Positions 1-9,167 of a DNA stretch of 64,000 nt are shown in pieces. Origin of the DNA: Agapetus fuscipes. Lineage: Eukaryota > Arthropoda > Insecta > Trichoptera > Glossosomatidae. The stretch lies in contig OX637342.1 in NCBI GenBank assembly GCA_951799405.1, positions 3,658,001-3,722,000 on the forward strand. The letters are read 5' to 3'. Position 1 is the first letter of the stretch, and each line of letters starts with the position of its first letter. The position numbers were made by a program, and so were the translations under genes. The notes under the pieces are model-generated. The model was not told the origin of the DNA. It did not search any database and worked only from the letters and a program-made list of their open reading frames with translations.

Positions 1-241
1 TTATTTTTTCCAAAAAGTGAATCAAAAGTATAGCCGCCATACAGAGTGAAAATTTTCCATACAAAATGTATTAGCAATTTTCTTGGTAGTCAAAGGGTTA
101 AAAATAGATAAATGGCTGCGATTCTTAAAATTTTATAAATACCAATAATAATCAGTCGTTACTTTTTCAAAATATAACTAAAAAGTTTACCCACCATACA
201 AAGTACTAGTTTGCATACAAAAGGGTTCAATGACCATCCAT
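1..241. other. AT-rich sequence without recognised feature
   Basis: No coding-like frame, tRNA box or repeat shared with the rest of the window was seen here. It abuts a SINE-A copy on its right. Confidence 0.3.
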
Positions 242-437
242 AATAATCTAGAATATAAGTTGCAATGAAATATAAACATTCAAAACTAATATGAAATGCA
301 TGCCCACAAACAGGTATGTGTAAGTTCGCGCTAACGAATGCTGAATTTGTACTTACAAATTAAACATAAAACTTGCAACTCTTGCCGACCTTCCTTGAAA
401 CAGGGGTGACATTGACAAAGTGAATTATTTTTTACAC
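242..437 (-). repeat. SINE-A copy, 5' end missing
   Basis: Reading on the minus strand, the copy has the CCTGTTTC-AGGG hairpin region, the GTAAGCGCGAAC-like middle and the 3' part ending near AACTTATATTCTAGATTAT. It lacks the first ~35 bases (the GGTTGGTATGAGGCTGACC part) and runs straight into an RTE-like fragment at about 438. It is diverged from the better-preserved copies, so it is probably old. Confidence 0.75.
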
Positions 438-1387
438 TTTGGGAGGACTGAGAAATGCGAGAAAATTGAGATAAAGACTGAATGAAAAAAGAGTGGAGGT
501 CTATAATAATCTATAATCTATAATCTAAGTTGCAAGGATATATTCATTTAAAGCTCTCAGATGTATGCCCACAAACCAACAAGTGTAGTTCGCGCTTACA
601 AATGCTGAAAGTGTACTTACAAATAAAATCCAAACCTCAAATGAACATAAGCCCCACAACTTTTGCCGACCTTCCCTGAAACAGGGGTGACATTGGCAAA
701 GTGAACCATTTTTTACAGTATGGGTGGTCAGCCTCATACCAACCTATAAGTCAAGGAATGGAGGTCGTGAAAGAATTTGATTATCTGGGAAGCAAATTTG
801 AGTCGAATGCGAAATTGACGAAATAATTGGAAAAGCGCGCTAGTAGAGGAAGAAGTGTAATGGAAACGATTGGAAGAATTGCAAGAAATAGGAAACTTAC
901 GAAGAATATGAGATCGGCGGTCCACAATGGCATATTGGTTGGTGGAAGTGAGGCTTAATGAATGTGAGCTGAGTAAAGTATGTAAGTACGGTTGAAATGG
1001 CTTACCTGAGAGCAATGGCTGGAAAGACACTGAGTGATAGAGTACGTAATGCTTGAGTGATGAACGAGTGTGGTATAAAAGAGAATATGAGAATGAAAGT
1101 ACAAAAAAGTACGATGAGATGGTTCAGACATCTTGAAAGAAAGGATGATGAACAACTAACGAAGAAAGTGTACAAAGGAAATGTCAGAGGAAAGCGCAGA
1201 AGGGGAAGGCTGAGGAAAGAATGGTTAGACCAAATAGGTGAGATTGCGAAATAATGGATTCTGCAGAGTGAGAATAAGAGAAGAGTATGTATGAAAAAGG
1301 TGATGACAGCAAAAAGTGGAGGCGCATCTGCGGAGGTACCGGCCACCCCTAATGAAACGGTGGCAGGATACAGTACAGTACAGTACT
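438..1387 (+). pseudogene. RTE-like non-LTR retrotransposon 3' fragment, split by SINE-A
   Basis: Two segments, 438-501 and 759-1387, join across a SINE-A insertion to give a frame resembling the end of the reverse transcriptase and C-terminal region of the RTE-like element at 38546-40056. Shared landmarks are EFDYLGSKFE, a GRIARN stretch, VQKSTMRWFRHLERKDDEQL, GNVRGKRRRGRLRKEW and DQIGEIAK. A stop follows near 825 and there are further frame breaks, so it is dead. It ends in a repeated TACAG tail at about 1364-1387, as expected for RTE-type retroposition. The 5' two thirds, including the catalytic reverse transcriptase motifs, are missing. An open stretch of 65 codons (1057-1254) is a relic of the C-terminal domain and not a separate gene. 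Confidence 0.8.
502..758 (-). repeat. SINE-A copy, full length, 8-bp target-site duplication
   Basis: Full-length minus-strand copy of the GATTATA-tail subfamily, from TTCCTTGACTTATAGGTTGG (right end) to the tandem tail (left end). TGGAGGTC occurs on both sides, at 494-501 and 759-766. Removing the insert and one copy of the octamer reconnects the RTE-like reading frame. This is strong evidence of a discrete mobile insertion. Confidence 0.9.
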
Positions 1388-1737
1388 GAGGTCAGCTTCA
1401 TACCAACCTATGAGTCGAGGATCTTTCTTGTGTAATTGGTACTTTTTCAAATAAATCAACAAAATATTTATATTCATTTAAGTATTTATATGCCTATATC
1501 CATATTGTACGAGTATGCAGGTACACACCGCGGTGGAATAAAATTGATTTATTATTGATATATTACATTTTTATTGAAACGGCATAAGCTGGTAGATGAT
1601 TCTAGCTTTACATACGTCATACAGTGGGTAAATTTTTGCAAGAAAGTCGAGTACAGATTCTGTGCAATTTATTTCTGATGTTACGTCCACACGCAACCTC
1701 GACTATACCAGTGCAATACGTAAGCAACACTTCTAAG
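1388..1737. other. No recognised feature
   Basis: The first bases repeat a short SINE-A 5'-end remnant on the minus strand (GGTCAGCTTCATACCAACCTATGAGTC, about 1391-1419). The rest is AT-rich sequence with no supported gene. Confidence 0.3.
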
Positions 1738-1886
1738 GTATTTCGTCAACTCCTCTCAATAGGATAAATAGAAAATGTATAGAATACACAGCAGCACTCC
1801 TAGCAAGTGATAAACTTTTCATACATTTTCTATGTACACGATCGAGGGGAGTTGACGCGATGTGTTAGACTTGGGGTACTTAAGCA
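1738..1886 (+). repeat. Palindromic repeat G copy (CTCCTAG...CTTGGGGTAC core)
   Basis: A TCAACTCCTCTC arm near 1748 pairs with GAGGGGAGTTGACG near 1847, and the TACATTTTCTAT stretch is also inverted. The right end carries the GACTTGGGGTAC motif shared with copies at 8.4, 26.9, 30.85, 43.2, 47.05 and 53.55 kb. This looks like a small non-autonomous DNA element. The family is my grouping, made by eye. Confidence 0.45.
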
Positions 1887-2054
1887 GTATATCTCGTATA
1901 AAGTGCAAAAAGCTGATTTCACTTTTTCCTCTGCAGATACGTATAAAAGATACCCATCAGCGAGGCACGATCTAGCTTGCCCGCACTGTTTACTCTCAAC
2001 TGGCCTTTTTTGCACTTTTATACGGTAAACTAGATACTGCAATGCGAAATCTTT

Positions 2055-2224
2055 CAATGCATAATATATAATGTATGTATGATGATGATGATGATGAGTT
2101 GATGATTTCTTTATAGCGCCGTTTCGTGATGTAGTCACTCCAAGGGCGCTGGTGCAAACGATGCCAGAAATTTGCTTGTCTTCAGTGCATTCCGGAACTT
2201 TCCATGGTCCTCTAGCTCTCTCAC
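2055..2224 (-). pseudogene. CR1-like LINE 3' end fragment
   Basis: The reverse complement matches the end of the CR1-like copy at 23182-23756: HVRELEDHGKF-type codons, a GGCGCTATAAAGAAATC 3' UTR and an ATC-repeat tail, seen here as GATGATGATGATG at about 2080-2095. Only the last ~170 bases are present, a typical 5'-truncated insertion. Confidence 0.75.
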
Positions 2225-2312
2225 TTAGTATGTATCTCAGTTGGTAGAGTGCTTGTATTCCAGACGCGAGAAGAAGTTACGCTATATGTGTAGCTTAGTT
2301 GCGTTAGTATGT
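2225..2312 (+). repeat. SINE-C copy with large internal deletion
   Basis: Part of the tRNA-like head (CTCAGTTGGTAGAGTGCTTG) is fused directly to the SINE-C 3' end (GAAGTTACGCTATATGTGTAG, then CTTAGTTGCG). About 230 bases of the body seen at 57122-57442 are missing. Confidence 0.7.
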
Positions 2313-3080
2313 ATGTATGTTTTTTCCTTGTTGACTCAAAAAAACGCTCGACGGATTTATTGAAAATTTCAGGAAGCATGTAAAATACTGCTGCATTGAA
2401 CACTGTTATGTTTCATGTCGATCAAATCACTAACATTTTTTCGTTTTCTTTCATATTGAATGCATGGAAACAGTTAGACCCAATGCCTAGCTAAGTCAAT
2501 CAACAGATTTATATCACTTTTTTTCCAGAAAACATGTAAACTTCTATCGAAATATACCGTGTGTAGTTGGATGTTGATCAGAATTGAACGGAATGGGTAC
2601 AGATGTTAAGTTACAGATTATAAAAAAATCGGCATAATCTTGATTATAAAAACATGGTAACTGCTAAATGATCTGTTTTTTATTATATTTACACAAACAA
2701 AGATTCAACTCGCTTTGTTTTGGATATATGTCTGTCAAATTTTCATCAAAAATAAAAACCATGTAGGTACAATAATTTATGTGGGGTACAAAAAAAAGGT
2801 TTCTGCAACTTAAAATCTACGCAGTCTTCCTATAACAAGCACACGACAATTTAAACTTCTGCCTGCACTGAAGAGCACAACAATGTTATATATGTTTACG
2901 AGCCGCGTGCAGTAATACACTTTCAGCGGATTTCATTGCACATCTCCTTCACATTGTGCAACCGTCAGTCTGGCTCAAGAGAACCGGGATTCATCTTTTA
3001 GTGGAAAGCAATTTCGACGCTCTTTAAAAACGCACCACACCGGTATTCAAAGTCATAGTTTATTTTTACAAATACCAGGT
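2313..3080. other. Unassigned AT-rich spacer
   Basis: No gene, tRNA or recognised repeat was seen. The short open frames here are not coding-like. Confidence 0.3.
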
Positions 3081-3084
3081 CCAT

Positions 3085-3320
3085 GCCATCCTTAGCTTCA
3101 GTAGCCTCGACATTCTGGGGAGGGTGGGATGTCTTAGAGTCATGCGTTAACTCCTGATTTGAGAGTTTTCTTTTCCTTTCTTGAGTAGAGTAACTTTAGT
3201 TGATAAACTTCAACGGGAAGGCCTTCTGCCACCAAAAAAACATTCCAAGTGAAGATCACCGAGTGAAGCGACACCGCATGAGTTGTATGAACTTGGTGGG
3301 TGGAGGTGGGTCGAGTGCCG
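3085..3320. repeat. Unclassified repeat E, copy 1
   Basis: About 235 bases match 56298-56522 in direct orientation. Shared segments include GACATTCTGGGGAGGGTGGG, AGAGTCATGCGTTA, CTTGAGTAGAGTAACTTTAG, CAACGGGAAGGCCTTC and GAACTTGGTGGGTGGAGGTG. It is less AT-rich than its surroundings. It could be a UTR or promoter part of a larger retroelement. No protein similarity was recognised. Confidence 0.6.
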
Positions 3321-3337
3321 TCAATAAAACGTCCCTT

Positions 3338-3546
3338 TAACCCTTGTTTGTATTATGTGTACTGGACCAATGTATCTTATGAATGCTGGAAATTTAATTT
3401 AAAAATATTTAAAACAACTCTCACATTATCGCGTTTTTTTCTTAGCTCAAATTGTGTCGATTGTGGTTATTAAGACAATTGAATTGCAAATCCATCTTTA
3501 AATCAAATGATAGATAAGCCAAACAAGCACTAGGGGGTCGATAAGT
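3338..3546. repeat. Unclassified repeat F, copy 1
   Basis: Shares AACAACTCTCACATTA, GATAAGCCAAACAAGCACT and AAGACAATT-type blocks, in the same order, with 29045-29262. Partial matches are at 25075-25195 and 52120-52205. It is diverged and no coding potential was seen. Confidence 0.5.
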
Positions 3547-3704
3547 TGAAGAATGTAGTATTTTTCCCATAAATTAAATGCCGCAGATATAAAATCTTCC
3601 ATGATTACGATGGTAAGATTCAGGATTTTTTAGGGTTACACCCACTGTCTTTAAAATCAAATTTTCTAATGTTTGCACATTCACCGAGTGAAAATTCATT
3701 TTTA

Positions 3705-4139
3705 ATTTAATAATTAAAAAACTTTTTTATTTAAAAAACACATAGTTTTTATTTTCACATATGAGTTATACTGCCTAAGCGCTGTCGAACCTGCTCGGTT
3801 CATCATCAGAGGCTAACTGAAGTTTTTAAAATTAAAATACAAGGGTTAGAACAAATAAATTTTGGGAAGAGAAAGTGGGTTTTTAAGTAGGTAGGTATTG
3901 TTAGAAAGGAATGCGTATTTATTTAGAGAGGAGAAAGTGCTAACAATACCTACCTACTTAAAAACCCACTTTCTCTTCCCAAAATTTATTTGTTCTAACC
4001 CTTGTATTTTAATTTTAAAAACTTCAGTTAGCCTCTGATGATGAACCGAGCAGGTTCGACAGCGCTTAGGCAGTATAACTCATATGTGAAAATAAAAACT
4101 ATGTGTTTTTTAAATAAAAAAGTTTTTTAATTATTAAAT
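3705..4139. repeat. Near-perfect 200-bp-arm palindrome
   Basis: The left arm (3705-3904) and right arm (3940-4139) are inverted copies of equal length with no mismatch that I could find, separated by a 35-bp spacer (3905-3939). The arms contain CGCTGTCGAACCTGCTCGG and TAAGTAGGTAGGTATTGTTAG. The structure could be a foldback or MITE-type DNA element, or a recent inverted duplication. No transposase is present. Flanking duplication is unclear because both ends lie in A/T runs. Confidence 0.9.
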
Positions 4140-4164
4140 CTTTAAAATCAGTTTACGATAAGCT

Positions 4165-4372
4165 CACTGACTTTAAAGTTAACCTCCCGAGGGGCTGGTA
4201 GTCATTTTTTTGTTAATATTGAGTAAACCTTGCCGGTATTTTAGTTTGGGTTTTGAAAAAAACACCGAAACGGGAAATCATTTCACCCTCGATGGGATTC
4301 AAACTCGAGTTTCGGCATGGAATGCAAGCACTCTATCAACTACGCTATCGACCGGATTACCTTAGAACGCAA
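4165..4372 (-). repeat. SINE-C copy, 3' part missing
   Basis: The minus strand shows the tRNA-like head (box A TAGCGTAGTTGATAGAGTGC region, box B around TTTGAATCCCATC) and the body with CCCGTTTCGGTGTTTTTTTC, TACCGGCAAGGTTTACTC and CAGCCCCTCGGGAG. It ends before the second half of the element. Confidence 0.75.
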
Positions 4373-5950
4373 TGTTTTTGGTACGGACTGATGCTCCAAC
4401 TATATATTGTATGATGACCGATGTGTTCTGCTCTAAAATAATCATCTTTGAAAGAAACATTATCATCCGCGTTTTTATTCAATAAAATTTTAAACAACAA
4501 AAGAAAATCATAAAAAAAGGAGATTTAAGTTTGATTTTTGGTAAAACAAATCGAATAAATAAATATGAGAATGTTGATTAAATTCAGTCGTGGGATGATT
4601 TTTGGCTGTTTTTTTTACATCTCTTGGCTGATTTTCGTAAGTATTGAGATTATCTTGGGTTGAAGAATCACCTTTGAATTCGCTCCTATTCTGTTCATGG
4701 TTAGTCCTGAGATGGTCTTGGGTGTAAGGATCCAGTGGCGTACATAATACCCCTACCTTGGAATGCAGGGAACTGCCTGTGCGGGAGATATCCGAGTTTG
4801 ATAGCTTTTCTGTTGGCGGGCCTGAGAGATGATACATGCGAAATACAGTGCAGTATTTTTAACATTAACTTTTCAATTGGGGAGCCTTATAAAGATTTCA
4901 GGAAATTCTATCAAGACCTAGTTGAAAACAATGAAAAATAACGCATTAGACGAGCCCAAAACAATGTCTACGCTATTTACAATTACATTTATTTTCTTTG
5001 TTTAAATTTTATTTATATATTCTTTCCCTGTTTATATTTTATTTCTTAGTTTATATTTTCTTTCTCGTTTCTCTTTCCCTGTTTCTATTTTTCCATGTGT
5101 ATTTTTTGATCAACGTATTTTTTTAAATGGCTGGTCACGTATTGCACTCTCCGCGTGACCAGGTTGGAGTAAAGATTTATCATTATAATTACTTCAGTAA
5201 TCAACGTTTTCGGATATTAGACGAGCCGTTATAGGAGAATTTACATAAGTTCTCGACGTCTTGATGGTGCCTCAGCCAACGTTTTCAGGAGGCATCCTTC
5301 TGAAGTATGATTGGAAAAATAAATCTTTAGATTGCGCAAAGGTAAAATAAAATAAATGTTAATGTCCACTCTCTATCTTAAACTGCATCTAAACTTATAT
5401 TTTCTTTCGCAAGGTATTTTTGTGACGCCTCTGCGTGTGAGGCTGTGGATCAGTGAGGCGTTGAGTTGTGCAGACAGACAAGCAGCTTTTCCAGGCGAAC
5501 GCATTCATCTTCAGTAGGAAACGACGATGGACGGCTGCAGCGCACCATATCGATATCGCGAGAGAACGAGACGGCTGCATTTAAACTAAGCAAGTGCGAG
5601 GAAGACAGATGATAGAGCGAAAAAATTGCAAGACAGTTTTATTGTGTGGGTGCGTATACATTTTGTTGATAGGAAGAACAATGGAGTGACACAGACTGTG
5701 AGGGTTTAAAAACTGTTACAGAAATAGTATTTTAAATAGGACCCATATACTGCATCTTTCGATTTTATCTGCTTAAAGCAGAAAGTTGCAAAGCTTTTTA
5801 AAGGAATATTTGGAAAAAAATCATGACTGGCAAGAGTTGCATGGTTAACGCCCATTTGACGTTTTGGTTGAAATAGGAATATTATGCAGTTGTTAATATA
5901 TCGTCGCAACTTAGATTTAAAATAACTGATTCCAACTACATCGATACAAA
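4373..5950. other. Unassigned region with short open frames
   Basis: The longest frame on the plus strand is 4735-4941 (68 codons; it ends with FRKFYQDLVENNEK before a stop). It has no recognised family. GCATTAGACGAGCC at about 4944 and ATATTAGACGAGCC at about 5214 share a core. They might belong to an eroded element, but I cannot classify it. Confidence 0.25.
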
Positions 5951-5954
5951 ATGT

Positions 5955-6315
5955 GAATTATGACTTATAGGTTGGTATGAGGCTGACCACCCATACTGTG
6001 AAAAATGGTTCACTTTGCCAATGTCACCCCTGTTTCAGGGAAGTTTTAAATCCATGGTAAAAGAGTTCCTCCCAGCTTGTTGATGGCTGAGAGGGTGCAC
6101 TGTAATTAGGGTAACCTGTTGTGCACCATTAAAAAAAAAAAAAAGTTTGGCAAGAGTTGCAGGGCTTATGTTTATTTGAGATTAAGTTTTTATATTGTAG
6201 GTCCACATGCGCCATGTGTGAGCGCGAAATTATGCGTGTCTGCTTGTGGGAATGCATTTAATATGAATCTCAAATGATAAATATCTTTGCAAATTAGATT
6301 TAGATTAAGATTAAG
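5955..6315 (+). repeat. SINE-A copy interrupted by a poly(A)-tailed insert
   Basis: The 5' half is 5955-6046 and the 3' half 6143-6315, with a GATTTA/GATTAA tandem tail. The two halves are continuous with the consensus when 6047-6142 is removed. The subfamily is the one with the TATTGTAGGTCCACATGC middle. Confidence 0.85.
6047..6142 (+). mobile_element. Short 5'-truncated, poly(A)-tailed retroposed fragment
   Basis: This 96-bp segment ends in a run of about 14 A and is flanked by AAGTTT on both sides (6041-6046 and 6143-6148). Its first codons (KSMVKEFLPAC then a stop) resemble the extreme C-terminus and 3' UTR of a LINE. This looks like target-primed reverse transcription with heavy 5' truncation. 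The donor element is not in this window. Confidence 0.7.
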
Positions 6316-6347
6316 ATTTAGTATGAATATGTAAATGTAACCAGTTA

Positions 6348-6520
6348 GTATTCAAGCTATTAACGCTACGGATTCTAAAACGAAAGATCGTAGGTTCGAC
6401 TCCCCGCGAAGCACAGCAAAATTATTATTTAATTTTCCAAAATTCTCGCAGAGGGATTTTCTATTGAAGTGTGTTTGCGCTCACCAAAGAAACTATCCTA
6501 ATATTTATTTATTTACAAAG
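6348..6520 (+). repeat. SINE-B copy with internal deletion
   Basis: The tRNA-like head has box B AGGTTCGACTCC and GCGAAGCACA. It is followed by the GCGCTCACCAAAGAAACTATCCTAATATT 3' end of the SINE, with most of the body lost. Confidence 0.65.
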
Positions 6521-6867
6521 GTATCGTTTACTGTCTTAAGGAGCAACATTGTCCGAAAAGAGCTTTTAGATCGTGAACCTTGCCGATACTTCTCAAGTTC
6601 TTACAGAGCTGTTGAAGTTCTTAATGGAAGCGTCACGTTTACTTAGCCAGAGTTAGAATAACTACTTTTGTGAGTGCAACTTAAATCCAAAAATACGAGG
6701 GCCCCTCCTTAACCTCTAACCTTACAAGTTCAACGGAAAATCTGAAGGATATTAAATTTCACACTAAAATAAATAAAGTCAGTAAGTTTTTTCTTTATTT
6801 ACTCTCTTTTTATTTACCCAGGTAAAGAGTACCAAATTTACGCTAATACTTTTACTTGAAGTGGCAG
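6521..6867. other. No recognised feature
   Basis: A 60-codon frame (6464-6646) starts in the SINE-B relic and is not coding-like. Nothing else was seen. Confidence 0.3.
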
Positions 6868-7203
6868 ACCGGTCCGTAGTCTAGTGGTAACACTTCGGAC
6901 TCGTAAATAGAAGGTTTTGGGTTCAAATCCCGGCAGAGACATTTATATTTTCAACTATGCTCTTCGCTGGGTTGAAAAATTAACATACATACCTTTAGGT
7001 TTAAGCTAGAATTACGGTCGTTTGACATTTTGACAATTATATTAATTTTAAAACTAAACAAATTTCAAAACTTAATTTAACTCGGATATTTCTTATTATA
7101 ATATACCTTTACCAAAGACCGATTACCAAAGCTCCATCCAGCGGTATGAAAGATGAGTCTTGCTTGAGAATCGGCGGTTTATATAGCGACGACCAAGTTC
7201 GTA
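6868..7203 (+). repeat. SINE-B copy interrupted by a 105-bp insert
   Basis: The head has box A TAGTCTAGTGGT and box B GGTTCAAATCC (tRNA-like). The body is split by 6998-7102 and resumes with CCAAAGACCG and CTTGCTTGAGAATCGGCGG. It ends at GACGACCAAGTTCG where a SINE-C copy begins. Confidence 0.85.
6998..7102. mobile_element. 105-bp insert with 9-bp flanking duplication
   Basis: ATACCTTTA occurs at 6989-6997 and again at 7103-7111, and its removal restores the SINE-B body. The insert is AT-rich, with no clear terminal inverted repeat or tail. A 9-bp duplication would fit a foldback/Mutator-like or retroposed fragment. The class is undecided. Confidence 0.55.
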
Positions 7204-7325
7204 AAAAATCCGGTTGATGGCTCAGTTAGCAGAATGCTTACATTCCAAGCCGTGAGCAAGGGTTCAATCCCCACCGAGGGTGTCAGAACTGATTTCCCGT
7301 TTCGGTGTTTATTTCAAACTAAAAA
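7204..7325 (+). repeat. SINE-C head, plus strand
   Basis: tRNA-like head with box A TGGCTCAGTTAGC and box B GGTTCAATCCCC, then GTGTCAGAACTGATTTCCCG and TTTCGGTGTTTATTTCAAA. The copy is cut at about 7325 where an oppositely oriented SINE-C follows. Confidence 0.75.
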
Positions 7326-7558
7326 AAAAGCACTTCTTCGCCAAGCACTTCAGTTGAAGTCAGGGTGTCCCAGCTTCCGAAGGGGCTGGTTTTAATTTTT
7401 TGTGAAGTATGAGTACACCTTGCCGGTATTTTATTATGGGGTTTGAAATAAACACCGAAACGGGAAATCATTTCTGACACTCTCGGTGGGATTCGAACCC
7501 GAGCTCTCGGCATGGAATGCAAGCACTCTACCACCCGAGCTATCAACCGGACCCTACG
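7326..7558 (-). repeat. SINE-C copy, minus strand, 3' part missing
   Basis: The reverse complement of the same family: the head with box B GGTTCGAATCCC (complement at 7491-7502), then the CCCGTTTCGGTG and TACCGGCAAGG body up to CACTTCAACTGAAGTG. With 7204-7325 it forms an inverted pair sharing the head region. Confidence 0.8.
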
Positions 7559-7719
7559 GATACCGAGATACATACATGTGTATCTACATACATATCTAAC
7601 CAAATGCACTTAGTTACTGCCTTATGGCACAAACGCCTATAAAAGCACAATAAGCAGATTGAACGTTCCCTTTGTAACAATACGTACTAAGACAATAATA
7701 TCCGCGCATAAACTTGCAT

Positions 7720-8326
7720 GATAGAACGACTCAGTGACAAAACGACACAGTGACAAAACGACACATGACATTACAAAACATGACAGAACAAAACATGACA
7801 GAACGACACATGCCATTACAAAACATGACAAAACGACACATGATAGAACGACACATGACAGAACGACAAATTACATTACAAAACATGACAGAGCGACACA
7901 TGATAGAACGACACGTGACAGAACGACACATGACATTACAAAACATGACCGAACGACACATAACAGAATGGCACATGACAAAACGACACATGATAGAACG
8001 ACACGTGACAGAACGACACGTTAAAACATCAGAATGACGGTACATCACATGACAAAACATTACAGGAATGTACATCACTAGACAAAACTTTTTCATGTGT
8101 CGTTTATGGTATGTGCTGTTTATAGTTTGTTATGTTTTAGGTATGTGATGTTTTGTCACAGTGATTTATTTTTCTATGTTGTTTTGTAATGGTGATGTTT
8201 TGTCATATGATGTACTGTCATCGTTCTGTTATGTGTCTATATGTCATGTGTCGTTATATTGTCATCTGTCGTTATGTCATATTGTGTCCTTATGTCATGT
8301 GTCGTTTCGTCACTGTGCCGTTCTAT
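7720..8326. mobile_element. Foldback-like element made of tandem subrepeats
   Basis: The left half (7720 to about 8090) is a tandem array of units such as GACACATGACATTACAAAAC and ATGACAGAACGACAC. The right half (about 8090-8326) is an inverted, more diverged version (ATGTGTCGTTATGTC). The outer ends are inverted: GATAGAACGACTCAGTGAC on the left and GTCACTGTGCCGTTCTAT on the right. ATAAACTTGCAT occurs exactly at 7708-7719 and 8327-8338, so a 12-bp target duplication is likely. Terminal inverted repeats built of short tandem subrepeats are the hallmark of Foldback and some Mutator-like elements. The long open frames through the array are consequences of the repeat and not genes. Confidence 0.8.
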
Positions 8327-8419
8327 ATAAACTTGCATTCATTTTATTCAAACTATATCCTAGCATACAAAATTACGTTAACACTCAAACATCACGTAAA
8401 AAGAAAACGCACAGAAAAT

Positions 8420-8505
8420 ACAAAGCGCCTCTAGTGAGCCTTATATCTTTCATTAAAAAAATATTTTGAGGATTAACGAAATGTTTTTGTACTAGGGGTA
8501 CTGGC
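8420..8505 (+). repeat. Palindromic repeat G copy
   Basis: Contains AAAGCGCCTCTAGTGAGCC, then TTTTGTACTAGGGGTACTGG, the two landmarks of this dispersed family. Confidence 0.45.
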
Positions 8506-8975
8506 TGAAATTAAAATCTATATTTTTTACTACCAACATGTAGGGGAATTAAATTAAGCCCACGTTGTACAATATGCAGAGGCCACCCAGGATTTTATGC
8601 TGTTTAGAATGACTTCATTGTAGCATGACAAATGGTAGCTTTTTACGAGTGTCGGGGGTATGCACTAACAATCCCAAATGAAGTTTATTTCCAATTATTG
8701 TAAAACGTATAAAAATTGCAACGAAAGAATTTGCGATAAAAACACGTTTTTTTATCCTTATTAATTTTATGATTTTTGGTCTCTATTTTCTTTTTTTCAA
8801 ACTTTTTGTTTATTGAATGATTGCTTGATAAACTAAAAATATATTTTAGGAATACAATTCGCAATATATAATGTAGGTATTAAGAGAAACATTCAAAGCA
8901 ATTTTTTTATAAAGCAGATGGGACTAAATTTAATAAATAAATATTAAAATAATTTATCGTTTTTTTTTTCGTATA
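8506..8975. other. No recognised feature
   Basis: AT-rich sequence. No supported gene or repeat was seen. Confidence 0.3.
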
Positions 8976-8984
8976 TCATACCTT

Positions 8985-9075
8985 CTGCGAGCTAAGTTGT
9001 CACCATAGAAAGCGCAAATTCTCAAGCATGATCCAATTGCTATAAAGCTGGCTGTTTTGTCGAGAAGTAATTTTC
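8985..9075 (-). repeat. Diverged SINE-B fragment
   Basis: The reverse complement gives AGCAATTGGATCATGCTTGAG, AATTTGCGCTTTCTATGG and TTAGCTCGCAGA, matching the middle of SINE-B at about 41975-42040. Confidence 0.55.
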
Positions 9076-9167
9076 AAAATAAGAGTAAATTCATTTTTCT
9101 TTTTAAAGTATTTTACGATGGATTAGTTAGTCTAAATTTTAGATTTTTAGAAAACTTATTTCCTTAA

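Noticed and set aside
1002..1346. 114-codon minus-strand frame over an RTE-like relic
   Set aside because: Antisense shadow of the RTE-like C-terminal coding sequence; the same kind of shadow recurs at 39588-40209, 47366-47782 and 51752-51991.
7734..8096. Long open frames on both strands (up to 121 codons) with repeating Cys/Arg/Met or Thr/His/Asp patterns
   Set aside because: They arise from the tandem subrepeat units of the foldback-like element being a multiple of three in length. No start context or protein family.
7740..8330. CRISPR-like array
   Set aside because: Units are contiguous and degenerate with no unique spacers of regular length, the array is inverted around its centre, and the genome is eukaryotic.
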